Positions 14,307 to 21,559 of a stretch of 33,269 nt of DNA are shown here, one piece after another. Within the stretch, counting starts at the first letter, position 1, and each line of letters starts with the position of its first letter. The notes below the pieces were generated by a model that saw nothing but the letters and a program-made list of their open reading frames with translations, was not told the origin of the DNA and made no database searches. This DNA is from Streptomyces flaveus. GTDB taxonomy: Bacteria > Actinomycetota > Actinomycetes > Streptomycetales > Streptomycetaceae. The stretch is from assembly GCF_014647675.1 (NCBI RefSeq), contig NZ_BMPQ01000055.1, positions 1 through 33,269 of the forward strand, given 5' to 3'. The translations under genes were made by a program, and so were the position numbers.

Positions 14307-15251
14307 TCAGCGGCGGCGGCGGTGCAGGGCGATCGCGGCTGCCGTGCCGCCCGCCACCGCGCCGACGCCGGCCGCCGCGGGGATGCCGACCTTCGCCGCC
14401 TTGCGGCCCGTGCGGTAGTCGCGCAGGCGCCAGTCGAGGGTGCGGGCGTGCTTGCGGAGCTTGGCGTCGGGGTTGATCGCGTACGGGTGCCCGACGAGCG
14501 AGAGCATCGGGATGTCGTTGTGCGAGTCGCTGTACGCGGCGCAGCGGCTCAGGTCCAGGCCCTCCGCCGCCGCCAGCGCCCGTACCGCCTCCGCCTTCGC
14601 GGGGCCGTGCAGGGGTTCGCCGACGAGCTTGCCTGTGTAGACGCCGTCGACCGACTCGGCGACCGTGCCGAGGGCGCCGGTCAGGCCCAGGCGGCGGGCG
14701 ATCACCGTGGCGATCTCGACCGGGGCGGCCGTGACGAGCCACACCTTCTGGCCCGCGTCGAGGTGGGCCTCGGCCAGCGCGCGGGTGCCGGGCCAGATGC
14801 GCTCGGCCATGTACTCGTCGTAGATCTCCTCGCCGATCGACATCAGTTCGGAGACGCGGTGGCCCTTCACGATGGACAGCGCGGAGTCGCGCGCCTCCTG
14901 CATGTGCTCGGGGTCCTCGACGCCGGCCAGCCGGAACCAGGCCTGCTGCCAGGCGAACCGGGCGAGGTCGCGGGTCTCGAAGAACTTCCGCTTGTGCAGG
15001 CCGCGGCCGAAGTGGAACAGCGCGGCGCCCTGCATCACAGTGTTGTCGAGGTCGAAGAAGGCGGCGGCCTTGTCGTCGCCGAGGACCGGGAACTCCGGTT
15101 CCTCGGCGGCGGTTTCGGGCGCGGCTTCGTGCGCGAGTTCCTCCAGTTCCTGGGAGGACTTGCGCGCTGCCTCCGCCGAGGCCTCGCCTGCCAACACGCT
15201 CCGCGCCGTGGCGGAGCGCCTACGGGGAGTGAGCCATCCGAGAGCGGCCAT
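14307..15251 (-). CDS. HAD-IB-family hydrolase (SerB-like) with C-terminal membrane anchor
   Basis: The product has 314 residues. After a charged ~55-residue N-terminal region, motif I AAFFDLDNTVMQG carries D67 and D69. WLVTAAP is motif II, GPAKAEAV holds the motif III lysine, and YSDSHNDIPML is motif IV. The cap and spacing fit the HAD-IB group related to phosphoserine phosphatase. The C terminus is hydrophobic (about 288-308, VGIPAAAGVGAVAGGTAAA) and ends in HRRRR, so the protein is probably tethered to the membrane. Substrate unknown. The ATG is preceded by TATGCT at 6 nt, suggesting a leaderless start. It diverges from the glutaredoxin-like gene. Confidence 0.88.
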   Translation of the reverse strand: MAALGWLTPRRRSATARSVLAGEASAEAARKSSQELEELAHEAAPETAAEEPEFPVLGDDKAAAFFDLDNTVMQGAALFHFGRGLHKRKFFETRDLARFAWQQAWFRLAGVEDPEHMQEARDSALSIVKGHRVSELMSIGEEIYDEYMAERIWPGTRALAEAHLDAGQKVWLVTAAPVEIATVIARRLGLTGALGTVAESVDGVYTGKLVGEPLHGPAKAEAVRALAAAEGLDLSRCAAYSDSHNDIPMLSLVGHPYAINPDAKLRKHARTLDWRLRDYRTGRKAAKVGIPAAAGVGAVAGGTAAAIALHRRRR

Positions 15252-15257
15252 GGCGTG

Positions 15258-15263
15258 AGCATA
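15258..15263 (-). promoter_or_regulatory. Leaderless -10 box of the HAD-IB gene
   Basis: Read on the minus strand, TATGCT lies 6 nt before the ATG at 15251. No ribosome binding site is visible. Confidence 0.5.
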
Positions 15264-15434
15264 GCCAGTCAGTGCGTTACTTCCGGAGTCGGGAGGTTTG
15301 AATGGTGTGAACTCTCCGCGACCGTGTCGTTACGGCTGTGGGCCCTTCCTGACTGGTCGCGCCCATGTGGTGGCGTGGATTGTGTGAAGGTCCCGCATCT
15401 GACCGGGCGTGGTCGGCGGGCGAGAATGGCTCGT

Positions 15435-15728
15435 ATGAGTCCCATCTTTCGGCGTACTGACCGCCGTACGGAGAAGAAGAAGGCGCCGCGTGAGCGGCTG
15501 GTCACGTTGATCGGGAAGCCCGACTGTCATCTGTGTGAGGACGCGCAGGTCGTCGTCGAGAAAGTCTGCGGAGAACTCGGTGTGTCCTGGGAGAAGAGGG
15601 ACATCACGCAGGACGAGGAGCTGTATCGCGCGTACTGGGAGCAGATCCCGGTGGTGCTCGTGGACGGTGCGCAGCACACGTTCTGGCGGGTGGACGAGGG
15701 GCGGCTGCGGCGGGCCCTCGCGGGGTGA
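15435..15728 (+). CDS. Glutaredoxin-like thiol-disulfide protein
   Basis: The product has 97 residues. After a basic N terminus (RRTDRRTEKKKAPRERL) comes a thioredoxin fold: LVTLIGKPDCHLCEDAQ with the redox pair C31-x-x-C34, then the cis-proline loop QIPVVLVDG and a C-terminal helix. It probably reduces disulfides or mixed thiols in the cytoplasm. ATG at 15435 is chosen from its likely conserved MSPIFRR start; an in-frame ATG at 15426 cannot be excluded, and no clear ribosome binding site is present for either. The gene lies 361 bp before rex, so a redox theme joins the two, but it appears to be a separate transcription unit. Confidence 0.85.
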   Translation: MSPIFRRTDRRTEKKKAPRERLVTLIGKPDCHLCEDAQVVVEKVCGELGVSWEKRDITQDEELYRAYWEQIPVVLVDGAQHTFWRVDEGRLRRALAG

Positions 15729-15956
15729 GGGGAGCGCGCGATCGGACCGTGGTGGCGTGCGCAAACCCGGCCGTCGTGGCGTGCGTAACCGAACCGTGGC
15801 CCGTCCGAGCACTCCAAGTGGTTCGCAAAGTCACTTAGGATCGGGGCGGTCTGGCCTCGGGGGCGGGGAGCGTAGAGGAGTGTGTACGGCTTTGCCCCCA
15901 TCAAGCAGGGAACGAAGGTGCCTTTGCGCCGGTTCCATACGCATGTGGCAGGGTCG
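15729..15956. other. Intergenic region before the rex promoter
   Basis: No gene is seen. TGGCGTGCG is repeated at 15753 and 15777, 24 bp apart. AAGTG (15816-15820) and CACTT (15832-15836) form an opposed pair. TAGGAT at 15836-15841 could be the -10 of a second, upstream rex promoter, but no matching -35 is clear. Confidence 0.35.
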
Positions 15957-15972
15957 CGTGACCCCGGTCACG
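15957..15972. promoter_or_regulatory. Second, Rex-like inverted repeat
   Basis: CGTGACC-CC-GGTCACG is a perfect 7-bp inverted repeat. It keeps the Rex half-site geometry GTGA-N6-TCAC. Its centre is 43 bp upstream of the centre of the main operator. Confidence 0.4.
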
Positions 15973-15996
15973 TTGGGCGGGCAAATCGGACACCAT

Positions 15997-16027
15997 CTTT
16001 GTGCATGCATTCACAAAGACATAGCCT
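15997..16027 (+). promoter_or_regulatory. Rex operator overlapping the rex promoter
   Basis: CTTTGTG (15997-16003) and CACAAAG (16012-16018) form a near-perfect palindrome around ATGCAT. The 18-nt core fits the Rex operator TTGTGAA-N4-TTCACAA with one mismatch. TTGTGC (15999-16004) is also a good -35, 17 bp before TAGCCT (16022-16027) as -10. Rex bound here would block its own operon until NADH rises. Confidence 0.9.
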
Positions 16028-16089
16028 GCTGTCGACGGGGCGGTCGGACGTGTGGCCGCCTGCAGCCCCGCTCTACCCGCAGGAGCACC

Positions 16090-16851
16090 GTGGCAACTGG
16101 CCGAACTCACCGACCGGCGACCCGCAGCCGAGGGATTCCCGAGGCCACCGTCGCCAGGCTTCCGCTGTACCTTCGTGCGCTGACCGCACTGTCGGAGCGC
16201 TCGGTACCCACGGTCTCCTCCGAGGAGCTCGCGGCCGCCGCGGGGGTCAACTCCGCGAAGCTGCGCAAGGACTTCTCGTACCTCGGGTCGTACGGGACGC
16301 GCGGTGTGGGCTACGACGTCGAGTACCTCGTGTACCAGATCTCCCGCGAGCTGGGCCTCACCCAGGACTGGCCGGTTGTGATCGTCGGTATCGGTAACCT
16401 CGGCGCGGCGCTGGCCAACTACGGCGGGTTCGCCTCGCGCGGCTTCCGGGTCGCCGCCCTCATAGACGCCGATCCCGCGATGGCCGGGAAGCCCGTCGCC
16501 GGAATCCCCGTGCAGCACACCGACGACCTCGAGAAGATCATCAAGGACAACGGCGTGTCGATCGGTGTCATCGCGACCCCCGCGGGCGCCGCCCAGCAGG
16601 TCTGCGACCGGCTTGTCGCCGCGGGCGTGACGTCCATCCTGAACTTCGCGCCGACCGTGCTCTCCGTGCCGGACGGCGTCGACGTACGCAAGGTCGATCT
16701 CTCCATCGAGCTGCAGATCCTCGCCTTCCACGAGCAGCGCAAGGCCGGCGAAGAAGCGGAAGCCGTGCTCGAGGCCGAGGCCGCAGCGGCGGCGGCGAAG
16801 GAGACCGGGAAAGGGCCCGACGGGGATGTCCCCGCCGTGATGCCGGCATGA
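16090..16851 (+). CDS. rex: Redox-sensing transcriptional repressor Rex
   Basis: The product has 253 residues. The N-terminal winged helix (about 15-85) contains LPLYLRALTALSE and SAKLRKDFSYLGSYGTRGVGY. A Rossmann domain follows with VVIVGIGNLGAALA (about 97-109) and IDADP at the end of strand 2, then the swapped C-terminal helix IELQILAFHEQRK. Rex binds DNA when NAD is high and lets go when NADH rises, so it induces respiratory and heme genes under low oxygen. GTG at 16090 is chosen because AGGAG lies 4 nt before it and the sequence from MATGRTHRPATRS matches known Rex. The C-terminal tail after 225 is low complexity. The stop overlaps hemA as ATGA. Confidence 0.97.
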   Translation: MATGRTHRPATRSRGIPEATVARLPLYLRALTALSERSVPTVSSEELAAAAGVNSAKLRKDFSYLGSYGTRGVGYDVEYLVYQISRELGLTQDWPVVIVGIGNLGAALANYGGFASRGFRVAALIDADPAMAGKPVAGIPVQHTDDLEKIIKDNGVSIGVIATPAGAAQQVCDRLVAAGVTSILNFAPTVLSVPDGVDVRKVDLSIELQILAFHEQRKAGEEAEAVLEAEAAAAAAKETGKGPDGDVPAVMPA

Positions 16852-18560
16852 GTCTTCTCGTCGTCGGGCTGAGTCACCGCAGCGCTCCGGTCAGCGTCCT
16901 GGAGCGGGCCGCGCTGTCCGCGGACACGCAGATCAAGCTTCTCCAGGACACCATCGCCGCCGAGCCGGCCACCGAGGCCGCGGTGCTCGCCACCTGCAAC
17001 CGGATCGAGCTGTACGCCGACGTGGACAAGTTCCACGCCGGTGTCGCCGAGCTCTCCACGCTGCTCGCGCAGCACAGCGGGGTCGGGCTCGAGGAGCTCA
17101 CGCCCTATCTGTACGTGCACTACGAGGACCGGGCGGTTCACCACCTGTTCTCCGTGGCCTGCGGGCTCGACTCGATGGTGATCGGCGAGGGCCAGATCCT
17201 CGGCCAGATCAAGGACGCGCTCGCGACCGCGCAGGAACTGCACACGGCGGGGCGGCTGCTGAACGACCTGTTCCAGCAGGCGCTCAGGGTCGGCAAGCGT
17301 GCCCACTCCGAGACCGGCATAGACCGGGCCGGGCAGTCCCTGGTGACGTTCGGCCTGGAGCAGCTGACCTCGGGGGCGGACGTCGAGGGCTGGGCCAGGG
17401 GCAAGCGGGCCCTCGTGATCGGTGCGGGCTCCATGTCCTCGCTGGCCGCGGCGACGCTCGCGCGTGCCGGGGTGGCCGAAGTGGTCATCGCCAACCGCAC
17501 GCTGGACCGCGCCGAGCGCCTCGCCCAGATCCTGACCGAAGGCGGCGATACGGACGTGGCGGCCCGCGCGGTACCGATGGACGCGGTGCCGGCCGAGCTG
17601 ACACGTGCCGACGTCGCGGTGTCCTGTACCGGCGCGACGGGCCTTGTCCTGACGGCCGAGGCGGTCGCCGAGGCGGTCGAGGGTCGTACGGGTGCGCCCG
17701 CCGAGGAGCGCGCGGCCACCCCCCGCGTCGTACGTGCGGACCTTCCGCCCACCAGCGTCGGCACCGACGACGGCTGTCCGCTGGACCTGTCGCCCGTGCA
17801 GGGCGCCGCCGCCTTCTCCGTCATGGGGGACGCCGCGGTGGCGGGCCTGGACGCGGCGGCCCTGGAGCAGCACGCGGCCTGGGTGGACAACGCGACGGTC
17901 GATCGCCGCCGTACGCACGCGGCTCGTACGCCCGAGTCCGACGCCGGCGTCATCGCCGCACTCGCCGCGACCGTGGCCGCCATCGGGCGCGTGCCGGAGC
18001 GTCGTAAGCCCGAGCCCGTCGCCCTGGCCCCGCGCCCGGCGCCCGTGCTCTCGCTGCTCGACCTTGCCATGCCACGCGACATCGACGCGGCCGTGCACCG
18101 GCTGCTCGGCGTGCGCCTCGTGGACATCGAGTCGCTGGCCGAGGCCTCCGCGGACGTGCCGATGGCGGCGGACGTGGACATGGTGCGGCGGATCGTGTCC
18201 GACGAGGTCGCCGCCTTCGGTGCCGCCCAGCGGGCCGCGCACATCACTCCCACCGTCGTCGCGCTGCGCACCATGGCCGCCGATGTCGTCGCGAGCGAGA
18301 TCGCGCGGCTCGACGGGCGGCTGCCCGGGCTCGACGAGAAGCAGCGGGGCGAGATCACCCAGACCGTACGGCGCGTGGTGGACAAGTTGCTGCACGCGCC
18401 GACCGTACGGGTCAAGCAGCTCGCGGCCGAACCCGGCGGCGCCGGGTACGCGGACGCGCTGCGGACCCTGTTCGACCTGGACCAGGAGACGGTCGACTCC
18501 GTCTCGCGGGCCACCGATGACATCAACACCGAGAACGCCAAGAACCGAGGGCGAGCATGA
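16848..18560 (+). CDS. hemA: Glutamyl-tRNA reductase
   Basis: This enzyme reduces glutamyl-tRNA with NADPH to glutamate semialdehyde, the first committed step of C5 tetrapyrrole synthesis. The 570-residue product has the catalytic domain with nucleophile C50 (LATCNRIELY), GEGQILGQIKDA (113-124), a Rossmann domain (VIGAGSM near 190-196) and the C-terminal dimerisation helices. It is longer than the ~420-residue enzymes of other bacteria because of an extra ~115 residues (about 280-395, rich in A, R, P) between VSCTGATG and LLDLAMPRDID; I believe this is a feature of Streptomyces enzymes. It is translationally coupled to rex and hemC by 4-nt ATGA overlaps, and the Rex operator controls the whole unit. 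Confidence 0.97.
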   Translation: MSLLVVGLSHRSAPVSVLERAALSADTQIKLLQDTIAAEPATEAAVLATCNRIELYADVDKFHAGVAELSTLLAQHSGVGLEELTPYLYVHYEDRAVHHLFSVACGLDSMVIGEGQILGQIKDALATAQELHTAGRLLNDLFQQALRVGKRAHSETGIDRAGQSLVTFGLEQLTSGADVEGWARGKRALVIGAGSMSSLAAATLARAGVAEVVIANRTLDRAERLAQILTEGGDTDVAARAVPMDAVPAELTRADVAVSCTGATGLVLTAEAVAEAVEGRTGAPAEERAATPRVVRADLPPTSVGTDDGCPLDLSPVQGAAAFSVMGDAAVAGLDAAALEQHAAWVDNATVDRRRTHAARTPESDAGVIAALAATVAAIGRVPERRKPEPVALAPRPAPVLSLLDLAMPRDIDAAVHRLLGVRLVDIESLAEASADVPMAADVDMVRRIVSDEVAAFGAAQRAAHITPTVVALRTMAADVVASEIARLDGRLPGLDEKQRGEITQTVRRVVDKLLHAPTVRVKQLAAEPGGAGYADALRTLFDLDQETVDSVSRATDDINTENAKNRGRA

Positions 18561-19573
18561 CTGAGCGGCGAACGGGGCCGGAGAGCGGCCCCCTGAGGCT
18601 GGGGACACGGCGCAGCAAGCTGGCCATGGCCCAGTCCGGGCAGGTGGCTGACGCCGTGAGCCGGGCGACCGGGCGGTCCGTGGAGCTCGTTGAGATCACC
18701 ACGTACGGCGACGTCTCGCGCGAGCTTCTCGCGCAGATCGGCGGCACGGGTGTCTTCGTGACCGCACTGCGCGAGGCGCTGCTGCGCGGCGAGGTCGACT
18801 TCGCCGTGCACTCCCTCAAGGACCTGCCGACCACGCAGCCCGACGACCTCGCACTGGCCGCGGTGCCGGTGCGCGAGGACGCGCGGGACGTGCTCGTCGC
18901 CCGGGACGGGCTGAGCTTCGCCGAGCTGCCGGACGGCGCCCGCGTGGGCACCGGTTCGCCGCGGCGCATGGCCCAGCTGAACGCGTACGCGCGCTGCCAC
19001 GGGCGGACGATCGAGACCGTCGCGATCCGGGGGAACGTCGACACCCGGATCGGGCACGTGCGCGACGGCGAGCTGGACGGCGTCGTACTGGCCGCCGCCG
19101 GACTCAACCGGATCGGCCGGATCGACGAAGTGACCGAGTTCCTCTCGGTCGACATGGTTTTGCCCGCCCCCGGCCAGGGGGCTCTCGCGATCGAATGTGC
19201 CGCGGACAACGCGGACCTCGTCGCGGCGCTCGCCGAACTCGACGACCCGGTGACCCGGGCCGCCGTGACCGCCGAGCGGTCCCTGCTCGCCTCCCTGGAG
19301 GCCGGCTGCAGCGCCCCTGTGGGCGCGCTGGCCGACCTTCCCCCACTCTCGGCTTCGCTCGAGCGGGGGGACCCCCAGGCCGACGGGCAGATCGTCAAGG
19401 AAATGCGCCTGCGCGGCGTCGTCGGCACGACCGACGGCTCGACGCTGGTGCAGTTGTCCACCACCGGTCCCGTGCCCGAGACACATGACCAAGCAATGGC
19501 GCTCGGCCGTGAACTCGCTGCCGAGATGCTTGCCAAGGGCGCGGCCGGTCTGATGGGGGAGCGAGCACATTGA
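18557..19573 (+). CDS. hemC: Porphobilinogen deaminase (hydroxymethylbilane synthase)
   Basis: The enzyme joins four porphobilinogen molecules into hydroxymethylbilane in the cytoplasm. The 338-residue product shows LRLGTRRSKLAMAQ, TTYGD, HSLKDLPT, GTGSPRR and AIRGNVDTR. The dipyrromethane cofactor cysteine is C251 (LEAGCSAPVGA). About 13 extra residues (262-274, PPLSASLERGDPQ) directly follow that block; they are encoded by an inserted palindromic repeat at 19338-19378 and the reading frame is kept. In the family the chain normally passes straight from the ALADL-like segment to DGQxxxxMRLRG. ATG overlaps the hemA stop. The extra loop should be on the surface of domain 3, so activity is probably retained. 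Confidence 0.96.
   Translation: MTERRTGPESGPLRLGTRRSKLAMAQSGQVADAVSRATGRSVELVEITTYGDVSRELLAQIGGTGVFVTALREALLRGEVDFAVHSLKDLPTTQPDDLALAAVPVREDARDVLVARDGLSFAELPDGARVGTGSPRRMAQLNAYARCHGRTIETVAIRGNVDTRIGHVRDGELDGVVLAAAGLNRIGRIDEVTEFLSVDMVLPAPGQGALAIECAADNADLVAALAELDDPVTRAAVTAERSLLASLEAGCSAPVGALADLPPLSASLERGDPQADGQIVKEMRLRGVVGTTDGSTLVQLSTTGPVPETHDQAMALGRELAAEMLAKGAAGLMGERAH
19338..19378. repeat. Palindromic dispersed repeat inside hemC
   Basis: The element runs from TTCCCCCACTCTCGG, through CTTCG, to TCGAGCGGGGGG and ACCCCCA. The two sides form an imperfect hairpin (CCCCC-x-CTC-x-CG against CGAGCGGGGG) with a CTTCG loop. I recognise this sequence type as a short repeat scattered in Streptomyces genomes. 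Here it lies in frame in a coding region. Confidence 0.7.
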
Positions 19574-21249
19574 GCCCCACCACCCTTCCCGCCGGCCTGG
19601 AACACGGCTCCGTCACCTTCCTCGGTGCCGGACCCGGAGATCCGGGACTGCTCACACTGCGCGCCGTGCAGGCGCTGGCGAACGCGGATGTCCTGGTCGC
19701 CGAGCCCGAAGTGCTCGACGTCGTCCGTACGCACGCCAGACAGGGCGTGACCGTGCTGGACACGGAATCGGGCCCGGACACGCCTCAGCTGACGGTGGTT
19801 GACGGCGCGTCAACAACCGCTGGTGCCCCCGCGTCGAGGGACGCGGCCCATATTGTCATGGAGGCCGCACGCGGCGGCAGGCGGGTCGTACGTGCCGTCG
19901 CCGGTGATCCCGGGCTCGACACGTATGCCGCCGAGGAGATGCTGGCCTGCGCCGCCGCGGGCGTGCCCTTCGAGGTCGTACCCGGTATCGCCGCGGCCGT
20001 CGGAGTGCCCGCGTACGCGGGTGTTCCGCTGCGTGACGCGCAGGGCGCGGACGTGCGGTTCGTGGACGCGAGTACGGCCTCCGGGCGTATCTGGACCGAG
20101 GTCGGCACGTCCGACGGGACCGTCGTCGTCTCCTCGACTCTCGACTCCGTCGGTGCCGCCGCGGGCGAGTTGGTGGCCGCCGGCCGCAAGCCCGATACGC
20201 CGATGACGGTGACCATCGCCGGTACGACCACCCGGCAGCGGACCTGGTGCGCGACGCTGGGCACGATCGCGCAGACGCTGAAGCAGGCGAAGGTGCTGCC
20301 CTCGCCGGACGGCGGGCGGCCGGTGATAGCCGTGGTCGGTGAGCGTTCGGCCGCTGCTCAGCGCGACCAGTTGTCGTGGTTCGAGTCCAAGCCGCTGTTC
20401 GGCTGGAAGGTTCTCGTGCCGCGTACGAAGGAGCAGGCGGCGTCGCTCTCCGACCAGTTGCGGTCCTACGGGGCCGTACCGCATGAGGTGCCGACGATCG
20501 CCGTCGAGCCGCCGCGGACGCCTCAGCAGATGGAGCGGGCGGTCAAGGGCCTCGTCACCGGACGGTACGAGTGGATCGCCTTCACCTCGGTGAACGCGGT
20601 CAAGGCCGTACGGGAGAAGTTCGAGGAGTACGGGCTCGATGCGCGCGCGTTCGCGGGCATCAAGGTCGCCGCCGTGGGGGAGCAGACGGCGAAGGCGCTC
20701 GTCGCCTTCGGTGTGAAGCCGGACCTGGTGCCTTCGGGGGAGCAGTCGGCTGCGGGGCTTCTTGAGGACTGGCCTCCGTACGACCCGGTCTTCGACCCGA
20801 TCGACCGGGTGTTCCTGCCGCGGGCCGACATCGCCACGGAGACGCTGGTCGCTGGACTTATTGAGCTGGGCTGGGAGGTCGACGACGTCACGGCGTACCG
20901 GACGGTGCGGGCGTCGCCGCCGCCGGCCGAGACTCGGGAGGCGATCAAGGGCGGTGGCTTCGACGCAGTGCTGTTCACTTCGTCGTCGACGGTCCGGAAC
21001 CTGGTCGGGATCGCGGGCAAGCCGCACAACGTGACGGTGATCGCGTGTATCGGGCCGGCCACGGCCAAGACGGCTGAGGAGCACGGGCTGCGGGTCGATG
21101 TGATGGCTCCGGAGCCGTCGGTGCACAAGCTGGCGGAGGCGCTTGCCGACTTCGGCTCGCGGCGGAGGGCTGCCGCGGTGGAGGCCGGGGGGCCGGTTAC
21201 GCGGCCCAGTGAGAGGCGGCCGGGGTCGCGGCGGAGGCGTACGACGTAG
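19570..21249 (+). CDS. hemD: Fused uroporphyrinogen-III methyltransferase-like / uroporphyrinogen-III synthase
   Basis: The product has 559 residues in two domains. Residues ~13-250 resemble the SUMT/CobA methyltransferase: FLGAGPGDPGLLTLRA, then GVPFEVVPGIAAAVGVPAYAGVPL. But the cofactor-loop motif GDPFIFGRGGEE is replaced by GDPGLDTYAAEE (112-123) and LTHRD by PLRDAQ, so methyltransferase activity is doubtful. Residues ~277-535 are HemD, which cyclises hydroxymethylbilane to uroporphyrinogen III: WKVLVPRT, WIAFTSVNAV, VAAVGEQTA, LPRADIA and FTSSSTVRNLVG. The TTG start overlaps the hemC stop, with GGGGGAG upstream. The tail after 540 is basic. The hemD name fits the second half best; the older label cysG/hemD is also used. 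Confidence 0.92.
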   Translation: MSPTTLPAGLEHGSVTFLGAGPGDPGLLTLRAVQALANADVLVAEPEVLDVVRTHARQGVTVLDTESGPDTPQLTVVDGASTTAGAPASRDAAHIVMEAARGGRRVVRAVAGDPGLDTYAAEEMLACAAAGVPFEVVPGIAAAVGVPAYAGVPLRDAQGADVRFVDASTASGRIWTEVGTSDGTVVVSSTLDSVGAAAGELVAAGRKPDTPMTVTIAGTTTRQRTWCATLGTIAQTLKQAKVLPSPDGGRPVIAVVGERSAAAQRDQLSWFESKPLFGWKVLVPRTKEQAASLSDQLRSYGAVPHEVPTIAVEPPRTPQQMERAVKGLVTGRYEWIAFTSVNAVKAVREKFEEYGLDARAFAGIKVAAVGEQTAKALVAFGVKPDLVPSGEQSAAGLLEDWPPYDPVFDPIDRVFLPRADIATETLVAGLIELGWEVDDVTAYRTVRASPPPAETREAIKGGGFDAVLFTSSSTVRNLVGIAGKPHNVTVIACIGPATAKTAEEHGLRVDVMAPEPSVHKLAEALADFGSRRRAAAVEAGGPVTRPSERRPGSRRRRTT

Positions 21250-21283
21250 CTCCGCTGGTGGAGCAGTTGGGGTGCGTTCGAAG

Positions 21284-21382
21284 CTGCGGGTTCGTTGTGG
21301 CTGGTCGCGCCCGCGCGGCGGAGCCGCAAATCGATACAGCCCCGCGCCCCTGAAGAGGCCGCAGGCCTCTTCAGGGGCGCGG
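21284..21382. repeat. Intergenic mosaic hairpin repeat, copy 1 (long form)
   Basis: A leader TGCGGGTTCGTTGTGGCTGG is followed by a ~31-nt block containing GCGGC-GGA-GCCGC and AAATCGATACAG. A perfect 19-bp hairpin follows (21342-21360 with 21364-21382) with ends CCGCGCCCCTGAA and TTCAGGGGCGCGG. It probably also terminates the rex-hem operon. Related copies lie at 22595 and 25766. Confidence 0.85.
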
Positions 21383-21546
21383 TCAAGCGCGTGTGGCCGA
21401 AGTGGAGCAGGTTTGTGGGGGCGTAGGTCGACTTGCCGTGGCGTAGGTGGTGACTCTGCTGCGGAGGCGGATCGAGGGCGCGGAGGGCCGGGAAGTGCCC
21501 GGTGATCTCCGACTCCGCGTCGGCAAAGGTGGTCCTGGGGCGGGCG

Positions 21547-21552
21547 TAGCGT
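21547..21552 (+). promoter_or_regulatory. Leaderless -10 box of hemB
   Basis: TAGCGT lies 7 nt before the ATG at 21560. The AGAGGG between them could also act as a close ribosome binding site, so the leaderless reading is not certain. It indicates that hemB is transcribed apart from rex-hemACD. Confidence 0.5.
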
Positions 21553-21559
21553 AGAGGGC

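Noticed and set aside
14196..15434. Long N-terminal extension of the glutaredoxin-like frame
   Set aside because: The extension runs antisense through the HAD-IB gene and is low complexity. The real protein starts near 15426-15435.
15535..16089. Extended N terminus of Rex
   Set aside because: It would put the Rex operator and promoter inside the gene. GTG 16090 with AGGAG upstream matches known Rex proteins.
17138..19570. 810-codon minus-strand open frame opposite hemA and hemC
   Set aside because: Both plus-strand genes carry their catalytic motifs. The minus product is serine/arginine/alanine-rich and has no recognisable domain.
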